Source of the DNA: Chlamydiales bacterium
Lineage (GTDB): Bacteria > Chlamydiota > Chlamydiia > Chlamydiales > Criblamydiaceae
NCBI GenBank assembly: GCA_024233575.1
Contig: JACKPN010000004.1
Coordinates: forward strand, 124,001-188,000
DNA: 64,000 nt
Reading direction: 5' to 3'
Positions 15,792-25,134 of the stretch are shown here, one piece after another. The notes beneath the pieces were generated by a model, which saw only the letters and a list, made by a program, of their open reading frames with translations, did no database searches and was not told the DNA's origin. How positions within the stretch are numbered: position 1 is the stretch's first letter; each line of letters starts with the position of its first letter. The translations under genes were made by a program, and so were the position numbers.

Positions 15792-17864
15792 CTAAAGCTT
15801 ACTGATCGCTTGATGCATCATCTCAATGTCATGGATTGGCATCTTGCATGTGCCTTCATAACAGATGTAAAGCGTAGTTTTTCCGTCTAAGGGAACTTGT
15901 GACTGTAAATATGGGAGTGTATTGATTAACTTTTCATCATCATGATGCCGTATAATAACTGCTTTATGCGGAATAAATGAGGTTTCAATTAGATTGATGA
16001 TCTCTGAAAAGTGTTCTTTCTTTTCATTCAAAGCAATAACGAGCGTCGGACAGTGCGGATCATAATAGCGCTCGAGGCAGATCATATGATAACAGTATCC
16101 GGGAGAATAACTGTCGATGAATTGTTTGGCAGCGCGTAAGATATCTTCTGCCTGCTCTAAATATCCGGGATAATTTGTTATCTGGAATAGACGCAGTAGG
16201 TTTTCGCAATGAATGGCATTTCCCGAGGGTTCAGCTCCATCGGCAAAGCTGCATTTACGCAAGATAATACTGTCATCGGTTCCGTCTGTCTGATAAAAAG
16301 CACCTTCAGGAGCTTTAAACTCACGGCCAAGGATCTCGACAAGCTGGATTGTCCATTCAAGCCATTCGACACCCTGTCCCGTTTCAAAGAGAGTGATCAG
16401 GGCGCGTATCAAAAAGGCATAATCTTCGAGGCATCCGTAATAGTCTGCTTGACCGTCACGCCAGCGACGATAAAGCTTCCCTTTTTTCCAAAGGCTTTCT
16501 GCGAGAAAACTTGCTGCTTTGAGTCCTGCTGTCGTATAGCGGGGCTCAGAAAAAACGGTTCCTGCACGGATGAGGCTGTGGATCATGAGACCGTTCCAAG
16601 ATGTTAGAATCTTGTCGTCTTTAAAAGGGTGTTCCCTCCCCTCTCTCATTTTTAACAAAAGCTTTTTTTGTTCGGTAATAAGAGTATGCAACTCCGCAGG
16701 ATCTTTTCCGACTTTGCTGGCAAATTCTTCTATGGTCAACGGGGTGTGCAGAATATTTCGCCCATCAAAATTACCTTCAGGGGTTATGCCATAGTATTCG
16801 CAGAACAAGTGTGCTTGCTCTGTGCCAAGGATATTCTCGACTTCTTCATATTTCCAAGTGTAATAGAGACCTTCAACACCTTCGCTATCAGAGTCTTCTG
16901 CTGAGAAAAATCCACCATCGTGATGAGTCATTTCTTTGAGAACATAGTGGAGTATATCTTCGCAGACATGGCGGTAAAGCGGATTTTTTGTGACCTGCCA
17001 TGCTTCGAGGTAGGTTTCAGCAAGAATGGCATTGTCGTATAACATTTTTTCGAAGTGAGGCACGAGCCACTGTTCGTCGACACTATAGCGTGAAAACCCT
17101 CCGCCTAAGTGGTCGTAGATCCCGCCCCTATGCATCATATCAAGGGTTCTTTCAACAATGAACAGTGCACGGCTGTCCTTGGTCATACAGGTATCCCTAA
17201 GCATAAAATTGCTTTGGTAGCCGATTGGAAATTTAGGAGTGCCTTTCATGCCGCCATAAACAGGATCGGCGAGCTTAAAAAGCAGCTCAGCTGTTGCTTC
17301 AATCTGCTCTTTTTGCGGGAAGTCCTTACCGCGGACGTGCTGGCTTTCGCTGAATACTTCTACAATCTTTTCTGCCTGCATCAGTACTTTCTCGCGCTCT
17401 TCGCTATTCCACATCTGCCGAATGCGGGCGATCAGCTCTACGAGACCCATTAACCCGTGACGCGCACTGGGGGGTAAATAAGTTGTCGCAAAGAAGGGCT
17501 GTAGTTCCGGCGTGAGCACGACATTAAGAGGCCACCCTGCAGCGCCGGACATCATGCTTTGCGCAAACTCCATGTAAAGAGAATCGATGTCAGGCATTTC
17601 TTCCCGGTCGACCTTGATATTTACGAAGGTATCATTCATCATCTCTGCAATCTGAAGATTATCGAAGCTTTCTTGCTCCATTACATGACACCAGTGGCAG
17701 GTGGCATAACCGATTGAGAGGAAAATCGGTCTATCCAACTCTTTTGCCAAGGTAAAAGCTTCCCGATTCCAAGGATACCAGTCTACAGGGTTGTGGCTGT
17801 GCTGAAGCAGATAGGGTGACTTTTCATTAATGAGACGATTGGTATAACTGTATTCTTCAGGCAT
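15792..17864 (-). CDS. thioredoxin-domain protein, YyaL/SSP411 (spermatogenesis-associated protein 20-like) family
   Basis: The 690-residue product begins with the family signature NRLINEKSPYLLQHSHNPVDW and a thioredoxin-like domain with a CHWC motif (Cys56, Cys59) in GYATCHWCHVME. A long alpha/alpha toroid region (about 200-690) follows, containing HFEKMLYDNAILAETYLEAW and GFFSAEDSDSEG, as in N-acylglucosamine epimerase-like folds. The length matches the family. Its biochemical role is not established; a redox or sugar-related function is only suggested by the folds. It has no signal peptide and is probably cytoplasmic. Confidence 0.9.
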   Translation of the reverse strand: MPEEYSYTNRLINEKSPYLLQHSHNPVDWYPWNREAFTLAKELDRPIFLSIGYATCHWCHVMEQESFDNLQIAEMMNDTFVNIKVDREEMPDIDSLYMEFAQSMMSGAAGWPLNVVLTPELQPFFATTYLPPSARHGLMGLVELIARIRQMWNSEEREKVLMQAEKIVEVFSESQHVRGKDFPQKEQIEATAELLFKLADPVYGGMKGTPKFPIGYQSNFMLRDTCMTKDSRALFIVERTLDMMHRGGIYDHLGGGFSRYSVDEQWLVPHFEKMLYDNAILAETYLEAWQVTKNPLYRHVCEDILHYVLKEMTHHDGGFFSAEDSDSEGVEGLYYTWKYEEVENILGTEQAHLFCEYYGITPEGNFDGRNILHTPLTIEEFASKVGKDPAELHTLITEQKKLLLKMREGREHPFKDDKILTSWNGLMIHSLIRAGTVFSEPRYTTAGLKAASFLAESLWKKGKLYRRWRDGQADYYGCLEDYAFLIRALITLFETGQGVEWLEWTIQLVEILGREFKAPEGAFYQTDGTDDSIILRKCSFADGAEPSGNAIHCENLLRLFQITNYPGYLEQAEDILRAAKQFIDSYSPGYCYHMICLERYYDPHCPTLVIALNEKKEHFSEIINLIETSFIPHKAVIIRHHDDEKLINTLPYLQSQVPLDGKTTLYICYEGTCKMPIHDIEMMHQAISKL

Positions 17865-18013
17865 AATGCTAAAATGATGAGTCGGTAGTTAGCGCTAACC
17901 TAACACACTTAATGATTTCTCGTCTAACAATCCTATAAAATTTATTATTGAGATTTATTTCAGCAGTACGCTATTAACAGATCTTAAACCCTAGATTCAA
18001 ACTGAGTGATCAC

Positions 18014-20185
18014 ATGCAAACGAATCCGAAAAAGCCTAACAGTAAACCCTCCTATGTACAGCAGCCTTCGCAGCCCTCCAATTTTAAGGGCAATGCAAAC
18101 AGCGGCCTATCTTCTAGCAGAAAGAAGAAAATTACTGCGATTGCCTTGAGCGCTTTGACGTGCCTGATGCTTCTTGGAATCGGAATAGAGGTGATCATCA
18201 ACAGTGAAGAAGAAGTCTATGTCGAAAATACTGCACCGGAAAAAACACTCAAAATTTTAGGGGCATATGACGATGATGACGATCAGATCGCCATGGAGGC
18301 TGATAACGATGTTATCCGCTACCTAAGTAAACAGAAGCAGTTGCAAGCTAGACAGATCCGTGAGCTGAAAGAAGAGGTTGCTGCAACGCAAGGTCATCTA
18401 AAGAAGGTTAAGGCGGATATGATGATCCAAGGGGCTGCTCTAGAAAAACCGCTTAAAGAAAAAATCATGCTTCTAGAAGCACAGTTGACAGATGCAGAAT
18501 ATCAGATTGGTGAACTACAGACAGAGATGTCTAACAAGGATATCGAGCTTGAGCAGCGCAAGGTTGAACTAGATGGGCTTACACGTACCTTCCATGAAGC
18601 CAATCACAACCTTAAACAGGAACTGATGACTGTTGAGACTGAAGCTACGCAGGAACATAGCCGAGCAGAACAGCTCTCAACTGAACTGCAAAAAATTATC
18701 GAACAAACAAAACAGGATCGTGAAACGGCGGACGAACTCCGTCAGCAGATTCGTGAAACCGCAGTTAAGGTTAATGAGCTGGAACAGACCATGGAGCAGG
18801 AACGCGACCTGCATCAAAAGGAAAAAGAAAAGCTAAATCAAACGATTAGCATGCTGGAACAATCTGTCGAAGATGAGCAAAAGCGCTACGCTTCACTCGA
18901 AGAATCCTTAGATACAATGCTAGCCCATTATGAAACGGAGTATCATCAAAGCTCTGTGCTTCAGGACAGCCTTATCTCTACGGAAAAACAGCTTGATGCT
19001 CTCCAAACACGTTTGGCGTCAGTCGTTAAGGATAGTTATGAACAGCAGACATTCCTTGCTAAAGAGGTAGACGACCTGACTTTTCGTCTGGAAAAAGAAG
19101 AGGAGCGCGCCAGACAGCTGGCAGAGTCTCTTGATAGCATGGTTGCCAGCTATCATTCTGAAAAAGAGAGGGCTCAAGATCTAGAAGAACAGTTAGCTAT
19201 GGTGATTGATGCAGATCGTTCGAGCGAACTGACAAATCAGCTCCGTAATCAAGAAATTGCCTACAACGATACCAGGGATGAGCTTTTTTCATTATCGCAG
19301 CAGTATGCCGATCAACAAAGTCGTCATGATGAGCTGCTTGATGAACTTCAAGAAAAAGAACAGATACTGAATGACCTGAATAATACTATAGCAATGCGTG
19401 AAGACGAGCTGGGTAGAACCAAACGGGAATTATTGGCGCTATCAGAAAAATATGCATATCGTAATGATCGGGAGTCTGTTGTTCAAAGCGATCTTGAATC
19501 TAAACTGACGACTGCTACACGTGAACTTCAGCAAAAGACCGAAGAGGTTGAGAAACTGAGAAGCATGCTCAACAATACAAAGTCATCAAGCACAGAATAT
19601 GCTGATCAGGTAGATGCTCTTAAAGCACAATTAGTTGACTTGCAGGCTAAATACAATGCCGCTCAGGCGACACTGAATGAGACAAGCGAAAGCAAACAAA
19701 AGAATAATGAACGTCTTAACCGTACGTTAGAACATGTTACACAAAGCCTTAATCGTGAGCGTACAAAAACAGCAAAGCTCTTAGAAATGCTTAAGTCCGG
19801 CGGACAGCTCACTGCTGAAGATTACCAAAGGATCAGAGGGTACGATAGTTTATCTAGAAACGAAGCGGGAGCGGAGGAGATTAGTACTCAACTGACTAAA
19901 ACTCTTGACGATCTTGAACTATCACGCAAGAGGAATAAAGATCTCGAAGAGCGTTTAGCGGCTTCAAACCGTTGGGCGCAAACCTTGCAGGCTGAACTGC
20001 ATACTCACGAGGCTTCAAAAAGTAGAGTACAGCACAACGCGCAGGATCAAGGAGATGCATTGCCTGATGCAGGGCTTAGTAGCGTTTCTCGTCTAAAATC
20101 CAAGATTGCCAACCTAACGACTAAGCTTGTTGAAGAGCGCGAACGTAATCAACAATTGCAAGATCAGTTGAACAACCTTCGCTAA
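18014..20185 (+). CDS. large coiled-coil protein with one N-terminal membrane segment, unknown function
   Basis: The 723-residue product has a polar, Ser/Gln-rich N-terminus (1-36), basic residues RKKK before a single transmembrane helix (about 39-58), an acidic linker, then nearly 600 residues of heptad-rich coiled coil (about 100-720). The coiled coil is rich in Glu, Gln and Lys and ends RNQQLQDQLNNLR. This is a type II membrane topology. Candidate roles include a cell-envelope or division scaffold, or a secreted inclusion-associated protein; the sequence does not decide between them. It is monocistronic and its 3' end overlaps the opposing zinc-ribbon gene by 4 bases. Confidence 0.7.
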   Translation: MQTNPKKPNSKPSYVQQPSQPSNFKGNANSGLSSSRKKKITAIALSALTCLMLLGIGIEVIINSEEEVYVENTAPEKTLKILGAYDDDDDQIAMEADNDVIRYLSKQKQLQARQIRELKEEVAATQGHLKKVKADMMIQGAALEKPLKEKIMLLEAQLTDAEYQIGELQTEMSNKDIELEQRKVELDGLTRTFHEANHNLKQELMTVETEATQEHSRAEQLSTELQKIIEQTKQDRETADELRQQIRETAVKVNELEQTMEQERDLHQKEKEKLNQTISMLEQSVEDEQKRYASLEESLDTMLAHYETEYHQSSVLQDSLISTEKQLDALQTRLASVVKDSYEQQTFLAKEVDDLTFRLEKEEERARQLAESLDSMVASYHSEKERAQDLEEQLAMVIDADRSSELTNQLRNQEIAYNDTRDELFSLSQQYADQQSRHDELLDELQEKEQILNDLNNTIAMREDELGRTKRELLALSEKYAYRNDRESVVQSDLESKLTTATRELQQKTEEVEKLRSMLNNTKSSSTEYADQVDALKAQLVDLQAKYNAAQATLNETSESKQKNNERLNRTLEHVTQSLNRERTKTAKLLEMLKSGGQLTAEDYQRIRGYDSLSRNEAGAEEISTQLTKTLDDLELSRKRNKDLEERLAASNRWAQTLQAELHTHEASKSRVQHNAQDQGDALPDAGLSSVSRLKSKIANLTTKLVEERERNQQLQDQLNNLR

Positions 20186-20370
20186 ACACAATAGCCGTAG
20201 GTTTCAATGTTGCTGCTCTTGCTTTGCTCATCATTGGCAATGGATGTGGTTTCCTCTGTCAAGGAAAACTGTCGACCACATTCAAGGCAGCGATAATTCT
20301 GCTTTCCGTGGCGCGTATAGCCATTTCGCTTGAAAGCTTTGGAGCTGCAACGCGGGCATTGTTTGTCCAT
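20182..20370 (-). CDS. small zinc-ribbon protein, IS1/IS1595 transposase N-terminal domain-like
   Basis: The 62-residue product carries a four-cysteine ribbon (Cys5, Cys8, Cys28, Cys31) in the pattern CPRC...NGYTRHGKQNYRCLECGRQF. This matches the zinc-binding domain at the start of InsA/IS1595-type transposases. No helix-turn-helix or DDE domain follows, and no inverted repeats flank it. It has a good GGAGG ribosome-binding site ten bases before the ATG, so it appears to be translated. It may be a transposase remnant or a domesticated DNA-binding protein. Confidence 0.65.
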   Translation of the reverse strand: MDKQCPRCSSKAFKRNGYTRHGKQNYRCLECGRQFSLTEETTSIANDEQSKSSNIETYGYCV

Positions 20371-20391
20371 AATCTTTATCCTCCAAAATTT

Positions 20392-20422
20392 TTGAGAACG
20401 AAAATTATGAAAGGGGTATAAT
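20392..20422 (+). promoter_or_regulatory. candidate promoter for the acs operon
   Basis: TTGAGA (20392-20397) and a perfect TATAAT (20417-20422) are separated by a long 19-base spacer, 42 bases before the acs start. GGAG at 20455-20458 serves as its ribosome-binding site. Confidence 0.5.
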
Positions 20423-20464
20423 CGCGTTCATCAATTACTACAAGCGTTTTTTTTGGAGTGTTAA

Positions 20465-22441
20465 ATGTCCGAATTCGAGTCAGTTTCTCATCTTATGTAC
20501 GAAAACCGCACGTTCAAACCAGAGGAGTCTTTAGCAAAGCGTGCGCTTATTTCGGACTTCACTGAATATGAAAAAATGTATCGGCAGTCCTTGGAGCAAA
20601 GCGGAAAGTTTTGGCTTGAACAAGCTGAGACTTTAGATTGGATTTCTAAGCCTACCCGGGCATGTGAATACACATGGAGTGGACAGCGTGCAGATCATCG
20701 CTGGTTTGATGATGGGACTATCAATGTTTCTTATAACTGTCTCGACCGACACTTATTGGGTGATCGTCGGCATAAGACTGCGATCATCTGGCAGGGTGAA
20801 AATGATGATGATGTGCGCCATCTGACATACGAAGAGCTCCATCATGAAGTTTGCCGCTTCGCTAATGTGTTGAAAACCAGAGGTATCAACAAGGGCGATC
20901 GGGTATGTGTCTATTTGCCGATGATTCCTGAATTGGCGATCGTCGTCCTTGCATGCGCACGTATTGGCGCTATTCATTCTGTCGTGTTTGGCGGGTTCAG
21001 CGCAGAGTCGTTAAGCCATCGGATTAATGATTGTTCCTGCAAGCTCCTTGTGACGGCAAATTCCGCTGTTCGCGGTGGAAAGACAATCCCCTTCAAAGAG
21101 ATTGTCGATGATGCTTTGCTAAGATGCGATACTGTGGAAAGGGTTATCGTGGTTAAAAGGGACGATCAGGAATGTGCGATGGAAGATGGGAGGGATGATT
21201 GGTATGCTGAAGAGATGGAGCGGTGCGAAGGCTCTTGTCCTGTAGAAAAAATGAATGCTGAAGATCCGTTGTTTATTTTATACACTTCAGGTTCAACAGG
21301 AAAGCCTAAGGGAGTCGTTCATACCCAGGCGGGTTATCTGCTGCATTCAGCGTTATCACATCGCTATGTTTTCGATTATCATGAAGATGATATCTATTGG
21401 TGCACGGCGGACGTTGGCTGGATCACAGGGCATAGCTATGTGATCTACGGCCCTCTTTGCAATGGTGCTACGACGGTGATGTTCGAGGGTACACCGACGT
21501 ATCCTGACCCTGGCCGATTTTGGCAGGTGGTCGACAAGCATCAGGTGACGACATTCTATACCGCGCCGACTGCTATCCGCGCTCTAATTTATCAGGGAGA
21601 AGAGTGGCCGAATAAGTATAGTTTAAAGAGTTTAAGAATTTTAGGGACTGTCGGAGAACCGATCAATCCTGAAGTGTGGATGTGGTATCATCAAGTGATC
21701 GGCAAAGGGCGCTGCCCCATTGTCGATACTTGGTGGCAGACAGAAACGGGAGGGATTATGATTTCTCCCCTCCCTGGCAGCCATACCTTGAAGCCCGGCA
21801 GCGCGACTCACCCATTTTTCGGTGTGGATCCGGTCATTCTTCGCGATGATGGCACCGAATGCGGCGTTGATGAAGGGGGCTGCTTATGCATCAAGCATCC
21901 CTGGCCCGGTATGATGCGGACAACCTGGGGTGATCATGAGCTGTTTATCTCAAACTATTTTACGACTTTTCCCGGTTATTACTTTACCGGCGATGGAGCT
22001 AGAAAAGATAGTGATGGTGATTATTGGCTGCTGGGGCGTATTGATGATGTGGTGAATATCTCAGGTCATCGCCTAGGCACTGCCGAGGTAGAAAGCGCTC
22101 TCGTCAGTCATGAAGCTGTGGCCGAAGCCGCAGTTGTTCCGATGCCTCATGAGATCAAAGGTCAGGGTCTATGTGCTTATGTAACACTTGTCAAAGGGGT
22201 TGCATCTAGCAATGAGCTGCTTATGGAGTTGAAAAAGCATGTACGGCAAGAGATTGGTCCAATCGCAATTCCTGATGAAATTCATTTTACCGAAGGGCTT
22301 CCGAAGACACGATCTGGAAAAATCATGCGTCGCATCTTACGTAAAATAGCTGAAAACGATATAGAGAGTATTGGGGACATCAGCACTTTAGCAGACCCCT
22401 CGGTATTGGATAAGATTATTGCCAACGGAAAGGCGCGATGA
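20465..22441 (+). CDS. acs: acetyl-CoA synthetase (AMP-forming)
   Basis: The 658-residue product is a full-length Acs. It has the adenylation P-loop YTSGSTGKPKGVVHT, the DTWWQTETGG core, YFTGDGARKDSDGDYW, GRIDDVVNISGHRLGT and the C-terminal TRSGKIMRR, where Lys619 is the expected acetylation-regulated lysine. It activates acetate to acetyl-CoA via acetyl-AMP in the cytoplasm. It is the first gene of a tight operon with a hydrolase and a Nudix enzyme, each joined by an ATGA overlap. Confidence 0.97.
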   Translation: MSEFESVSHLMYENRTFKPEESLAKRALISDFTEYEKMYRQSLEQSGKFWLEQAETLDWISKPTRACEYTWSGQRADHRWFDDGTINVSYNCLDRHLLGDRRHKTAIIWQGENDDDVRHLTYEELHHEVCRFANVLKTRGINKGDRVCVYLPMIPELAIVVLACARIGAIHSVVFGGFSAESLSHRINDCSCKLLVTANSAVRGGKTIPFKEIVDDALLRCDTVERVIVVKRDDQECAMEDGRDDWYAEEMERCEGSCPVEKMNAEDPLFILYTSGSTGKPKGVVHTQAGYLLHSALSHRYVFDYHEDDIYWCTADVGWITGHSYVIYGPLCNGATTVMFEGTPTYPDPGRFWQVVDKHQVTTFYTAPTAIRALIYQGEEWPNKYSLKSLRILGTVGEPINPEVWMWYHQVIGKGRCPIVDTWWQTETGGIMISPLPGSHTLKPGSATHPFFGVDPVILRDDGTECGVDEGGCLCIKHPWPGMMRTTWGDHELFISNYFTTFPGYYFTGDGARKDSDGDYWLLGRIDDVVNISGHRLGTAEVESALVSHEAVAEAAVVPMPHEIKGQGLCAYVTLVKGVASSNELLMELKKHVRQEIGPIAIPDEIHFTEGLPKTRSGKIMRRILRKIAENDIESIGDISTLADPSVLDKIIANGKAR

Positions 22442-23655
22442 AGATTTTTTTTAACCAACCAGCGTTCGATAGCCAGTTGCTCAGAGCTCTCTCTTACACG
22501 GTCAATGGCGCAGCGGATATCGGCGAATGCCTATCCACAGCTACACGGATCACCAATAATGGCTTCGATGAGTGGCATCAGGAGTGGTGCAGAACTGCGG
22601 AAAGGCTTGCCAAAGTAGGCAAAGCTGCGGAAGCACACGGTCATCATGTGAGCGCTCATGAAGCATTTCTTCGAGCTTCCAACTATTACCGAGCTGCCCT
22701 CTTTTTTCTCTATGGAGACCCAGTTGACCCGCTTCTTGTTGAGGGATATGAAAAGCATGTGAATCTTTTCGCAAAAGCAATGAAGCTGTCTGATGTGAGC
22801 GTCGAAGAGGTGTCGATTCCTTTTGAAGGTGGATCGATCCGAGGAAACTTCTATGCGTGTTCTAATGATGTGCGACCGGTGATCATCGCCAATGGTGGTT
22901 ATGACAGTACCCACCAAGAGATGTATTATGCAATCGTGCCTGCGGCATTGAGGCGAGGCTATCATGTGATCGCTTTTGATGGCCCGGGGCAAGGAGAAAT
23001 GTTGATTAAACAACGAGTTCCTATGCGCCATAACTGGGAAACTGTCATTACCCCGATCGTCGACTATCTTGGTACGCGGAATGATGTCGACCATAAAAAG
23101 ATCGCCCTCCTAGGGCAAAGCTGGGGCGGCATGCTAGCGCCGCGAGCGGCGGCTTTCGAAAGGCGCATTGCAGCTTTGATCGCTAATCCGGGACAGTTTG
23201 ATGCTTTGGAAAATCTGAACCGTGCTTTTAAGGGGGAAGATAGCAAGTCCGACGTCCCGAATGTTGATGCTTTCATCCAAGCGGCGATGAGCGATAAGTT
23301 TGTGGGAGCAAAATTCAGGTCGAAGATGTTTATCCATGGCATTCAGTCCCCTACCGAGCTTGTCAGCGAGTGGGCGAAATATACTTTAGCGGGCATTGCC
23401 GAGAAAATTGAATGTCCGACTCTTATCTGCGATGCTGAAAATGAAAGCTTAAGCGCTGGTCAAGCTGAAAAACTTTTTGATGTGTTGAATTGTCCTAAAG
23501 AATACCTGCTCTTCACAAATTACGAAGGTGCCGGCGAGCATTGCGCCGGAGGAGCGGTGTCTTTGTTTTCGCAACGGGCATTCGACTGGCTAGACCATAT
23601 CTTTGCTTATGAACCGTTACAGCAAGCGGCAATTCCCTTGGGTTATTCTTCATGA
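22438..23655 (+). CDS. alpha/beta hydrolase, FrsA/DUF1100-like
   Basis: The 405-residue product has a helical N-terminal lid-like region (about 1-120) and an alpha/beta hydrolase core. The nucleophile elbow is GQSWGG with Ser228, the oxyanion region is IANGGYDSTHQEMYY, and an acidic residue is present in LICDAENESLS. The catalytic histidine is in GAGEHCAGGAV. The arrangement resembles FrsA and 2,6-dihydroxypseudooxynicotine hydrolase, but no substrate can be assigned. It starts at an ATG overlapping the acs stop and overlaps the Nudix start in the same way, so the three are translated in a coupled fashion. Confidence 0.82.
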   Translation: MKIFFNQPAFDSQLLRALSYTVNGAADIGECLSTATRITNNGFDEWHQEWCRTAERLAKVGKAAEAHGHHVSAHEAFLRASNYYRAALFFLYGDPVDPLLVEGYEKHVNLFAKAMKLSDVSVEEVSIPFEGGSIRGNFYACSNDVRPVIIANGGYDSTHQEMYYAIVPAALRRGYHVIAFDGPGQGEMLIKQRVPMRHNWETVITPIVDYLGTRNDVDHKKIALLGQSWGGMLAPRAAAFERRIAALIANPGQFDALENLNRAFKGEDSKSDVPNVDAFIQAAMSDKFVGAKFRSKMFIHGIQSPTELVSEWAKYTLAGIAEKIECPTLICDAENESLSAGQAEKLFDVLNCPKEYLLFTNYEGAGEHCAGGAVSLFSQRAFDWLDHIFAYEPLQQAAIPLGYSS

Positions 23656-24149
23656 TCGACTCGAAGGAAGTATTTCAAGGTGTCCGCTTCAACGTTCGTT
23701 CTGATCTGTCCACTGGTAGAAAGCGCGAGTTCATCGAACATATAGGGGCGGCGGTTATCCTTCCCCTTCTTGATGAGAATACTGTTGTGATGATCCGGTG
23801 CTATCGCTTTTCTGTTGATGAGGTCTTATGGGAGCTTCCAGCGGGAACGCTGGAGAAGGGGGAAGAACCGATAGCTACGGCACGCCGTGAGCTTATCGAA
23901 GAGACTGGATACGAAGCTAGCCTGATGGTTCCTCTTGGTCAATTCTTCTCGACTCCCGGATATTGTAACGAGAGAATATGGGCTTTTGTTGCTAGCAATC
24001 TGAAGCATGTAGGACAAAACCTTGATGAAGGTGAAGAGATTACTGTGGAGACTGTGTCGTGGAAACGTATTCATGAGATGATCCGTTCAAACCTGATCAA
24101 GGATGCAAAAACTTTGGCGGCTTTTTCTTTATATCAGGAACGTCCATAG
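23652..24149 (+). CDS. Nudix hydrolase, ADP-ribose pyrophosphatase-like
   Basis: The 165-residue product has a complete Nudix box from Gly65 to Tyr87 (G-x5-E-x7-RELIEETGY) preceded by LWELPAG, the pattern common in ADP-ribose and ADP-sugar pyrophosphatases. These cleave nucleoside-diphosphate conjugates using Mg2+ held by the glutamates Glu83 and Glu84. It is the last gene of the acs operon. Its final 16 bases overlap the 3' end of the convergent PEBP-like gene. Confidence 0.9.
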   Translation: MIDSKEVFQGVRFNVRSDLSTGRKREFIEHIGAAVILPLLDENTVVMIRCYRFSVDEVLWELPAGTLEKGEEPIATARRELIEETGYEASLMVPLGQFFSTPGYCNERIWAFVASNLKHVGQNLDEGEEITVETVSWKRIHEMIRSNLIKDAKTLAAFSLYQERP

Positions 24150-24571
24150 GTGCCGACGAGTTCGGCCTTTGCCATGATATGACTCTCCATCGCTTTCTCA
24201 AGCTCTTCCTTAGAACTTCCTGGTGGTAGTTCTATGAAGGTGTCAAGAGCGTAAAGCTTGAAAAAATAGCGGTGATCTGATCCTTTAGGTGGACATGGTC
24301 CCTTGTAAGTTAGTTTGTTAAATCCGTTTATTCCCATCGTGCCTACTGAACGATCTTCAGTAAGTCCGATGGTCTCCGAAGGGATATTCCATACGACCCA
24401 GTGATCGAATGTACCGGCGGGTGCGTCGGGATCATCAACAACGATAGCGAGCGTTTTGCATCCTAGCGGCACATCATGAAAACTTAACGGCGGTGAAATA
24501 TCTGCACCATCGCAGGTGTACTTGTCGGGTATTCTCTCGTGGTCGCCAAATACCGGGCTTTCAATTTTCAT
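24134..24571 (-). CDS. YbhB/YbcL-type PEBP (Raf kinase inhibitor-like) protein
   Basis: The 145-residue product has the phosphatidylethanolamine-binding protein fold signatures: YTCDGADISPPL, the DPDAPAG ligand loop followed by FDHWVVWNIP, and the GPCPPKGSDHRYFFKLYALD motif. The length is normal for bacterial family members. Their molecular role is poorly known, and binding of small anionic ligands is typical. It lacks a signal peptide. It follows the small helical gene at 24588 in the same direction by 16 bases, and AAGGA precedes the ATG. Confidence 0.92.
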   Translation of the reverse strand: MKIESPVFGDHERIPDKYTCDGADISPPLSFHDVPLGCKTLAIVVDDPDAPAGTFDHWVVWNIPSETIGLTEDRSVGTMGINGFNKLTYKGPCPPKGSDHRYFFKLYALDTFIELPPGSSKEELEKAMESHIMAKAELVGTYGRS

Positions 24572-24587
24572 ACATGTTCCTTACAAC

Positions 24588-24983
24588 TTAGAGTCCGCCG
24601 CCTTCACTTTTTGTTACTTCGATCTTCTTTAGCGTATCATCACGAGCCAAAGCTGCAAGATCCTCATGAAAATCAGTCACACGTTTCCAAAAGCCCTGAT
24701 CAACTACTTGAGACACGAGTTCTTGCTGCGTCTTACCTTTCCTGAATTGCTCAATGGCTTCTTTGATGCGGTTCACTTTTTCTGGCAACACATCGTTTGT
24801 TGCTGCAAAATCAATGGCATCGGTTAATTCAGGCTTTTCTATGGTATTTATTAGAGTAGATACACCTTCAGCGATCGTACTTTCATCTTTCGTTCCTTCA
24901 TAGGAATTCTGAAATTGCTCGATAAATTCTGCGGCATCTCGAAGAGTTTGAATGTAGCTCGAGCTCTCGAATCCGTTAGACAT
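24588..24983 (-). CDS. small helical protein, unknown
   Basis: The 131-residue product is soluble, acidic and predicted all-helical from its heptad-like spacing. It has no membrane segment, signal peptide or recognisable motif, and ends in a short Gly-rich tail. A strong GGAGGG ribosome-binding site precedes the ATG, supporting expression. It heads a likely two-gene transcript with the PEBP-like gene. Confidence 0.6.
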   Translation of the reverse strand: MSNGFESSSYIQTLRDAAEFIEQFQNSYEGTKDESTIAEGVSTLINTIEKPELTDAIDFAATNDVLPEKVNRIKEAIEQFRKGKTQQELVSQVVDQGFWKRVTDFHEDLAALARDDTLKKIEVTKSEGGGL

Positions 24984-25134
24984 GGTTCCCTCCTTGTCTC
25001 ACTAATTTTAAATTAAATTATTGTCTTCTATGTGTCAAATCGCATTTGGGTAAATCTTCTAGTAAAATATCGACAGAAAAGATTTGAACAGGCATAATCA
25101 ATCTAAAATAATTAATATTCAGCGTCTTAAGGTT

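Noticed and set aside
22531..23094. Long minus-strand open frame opposite the alpha/beta hydrolase gene
   Set aside because: It is antisense to a gene with a complete catalytic triad and clear coupling to acs, and its translation shows no domain.
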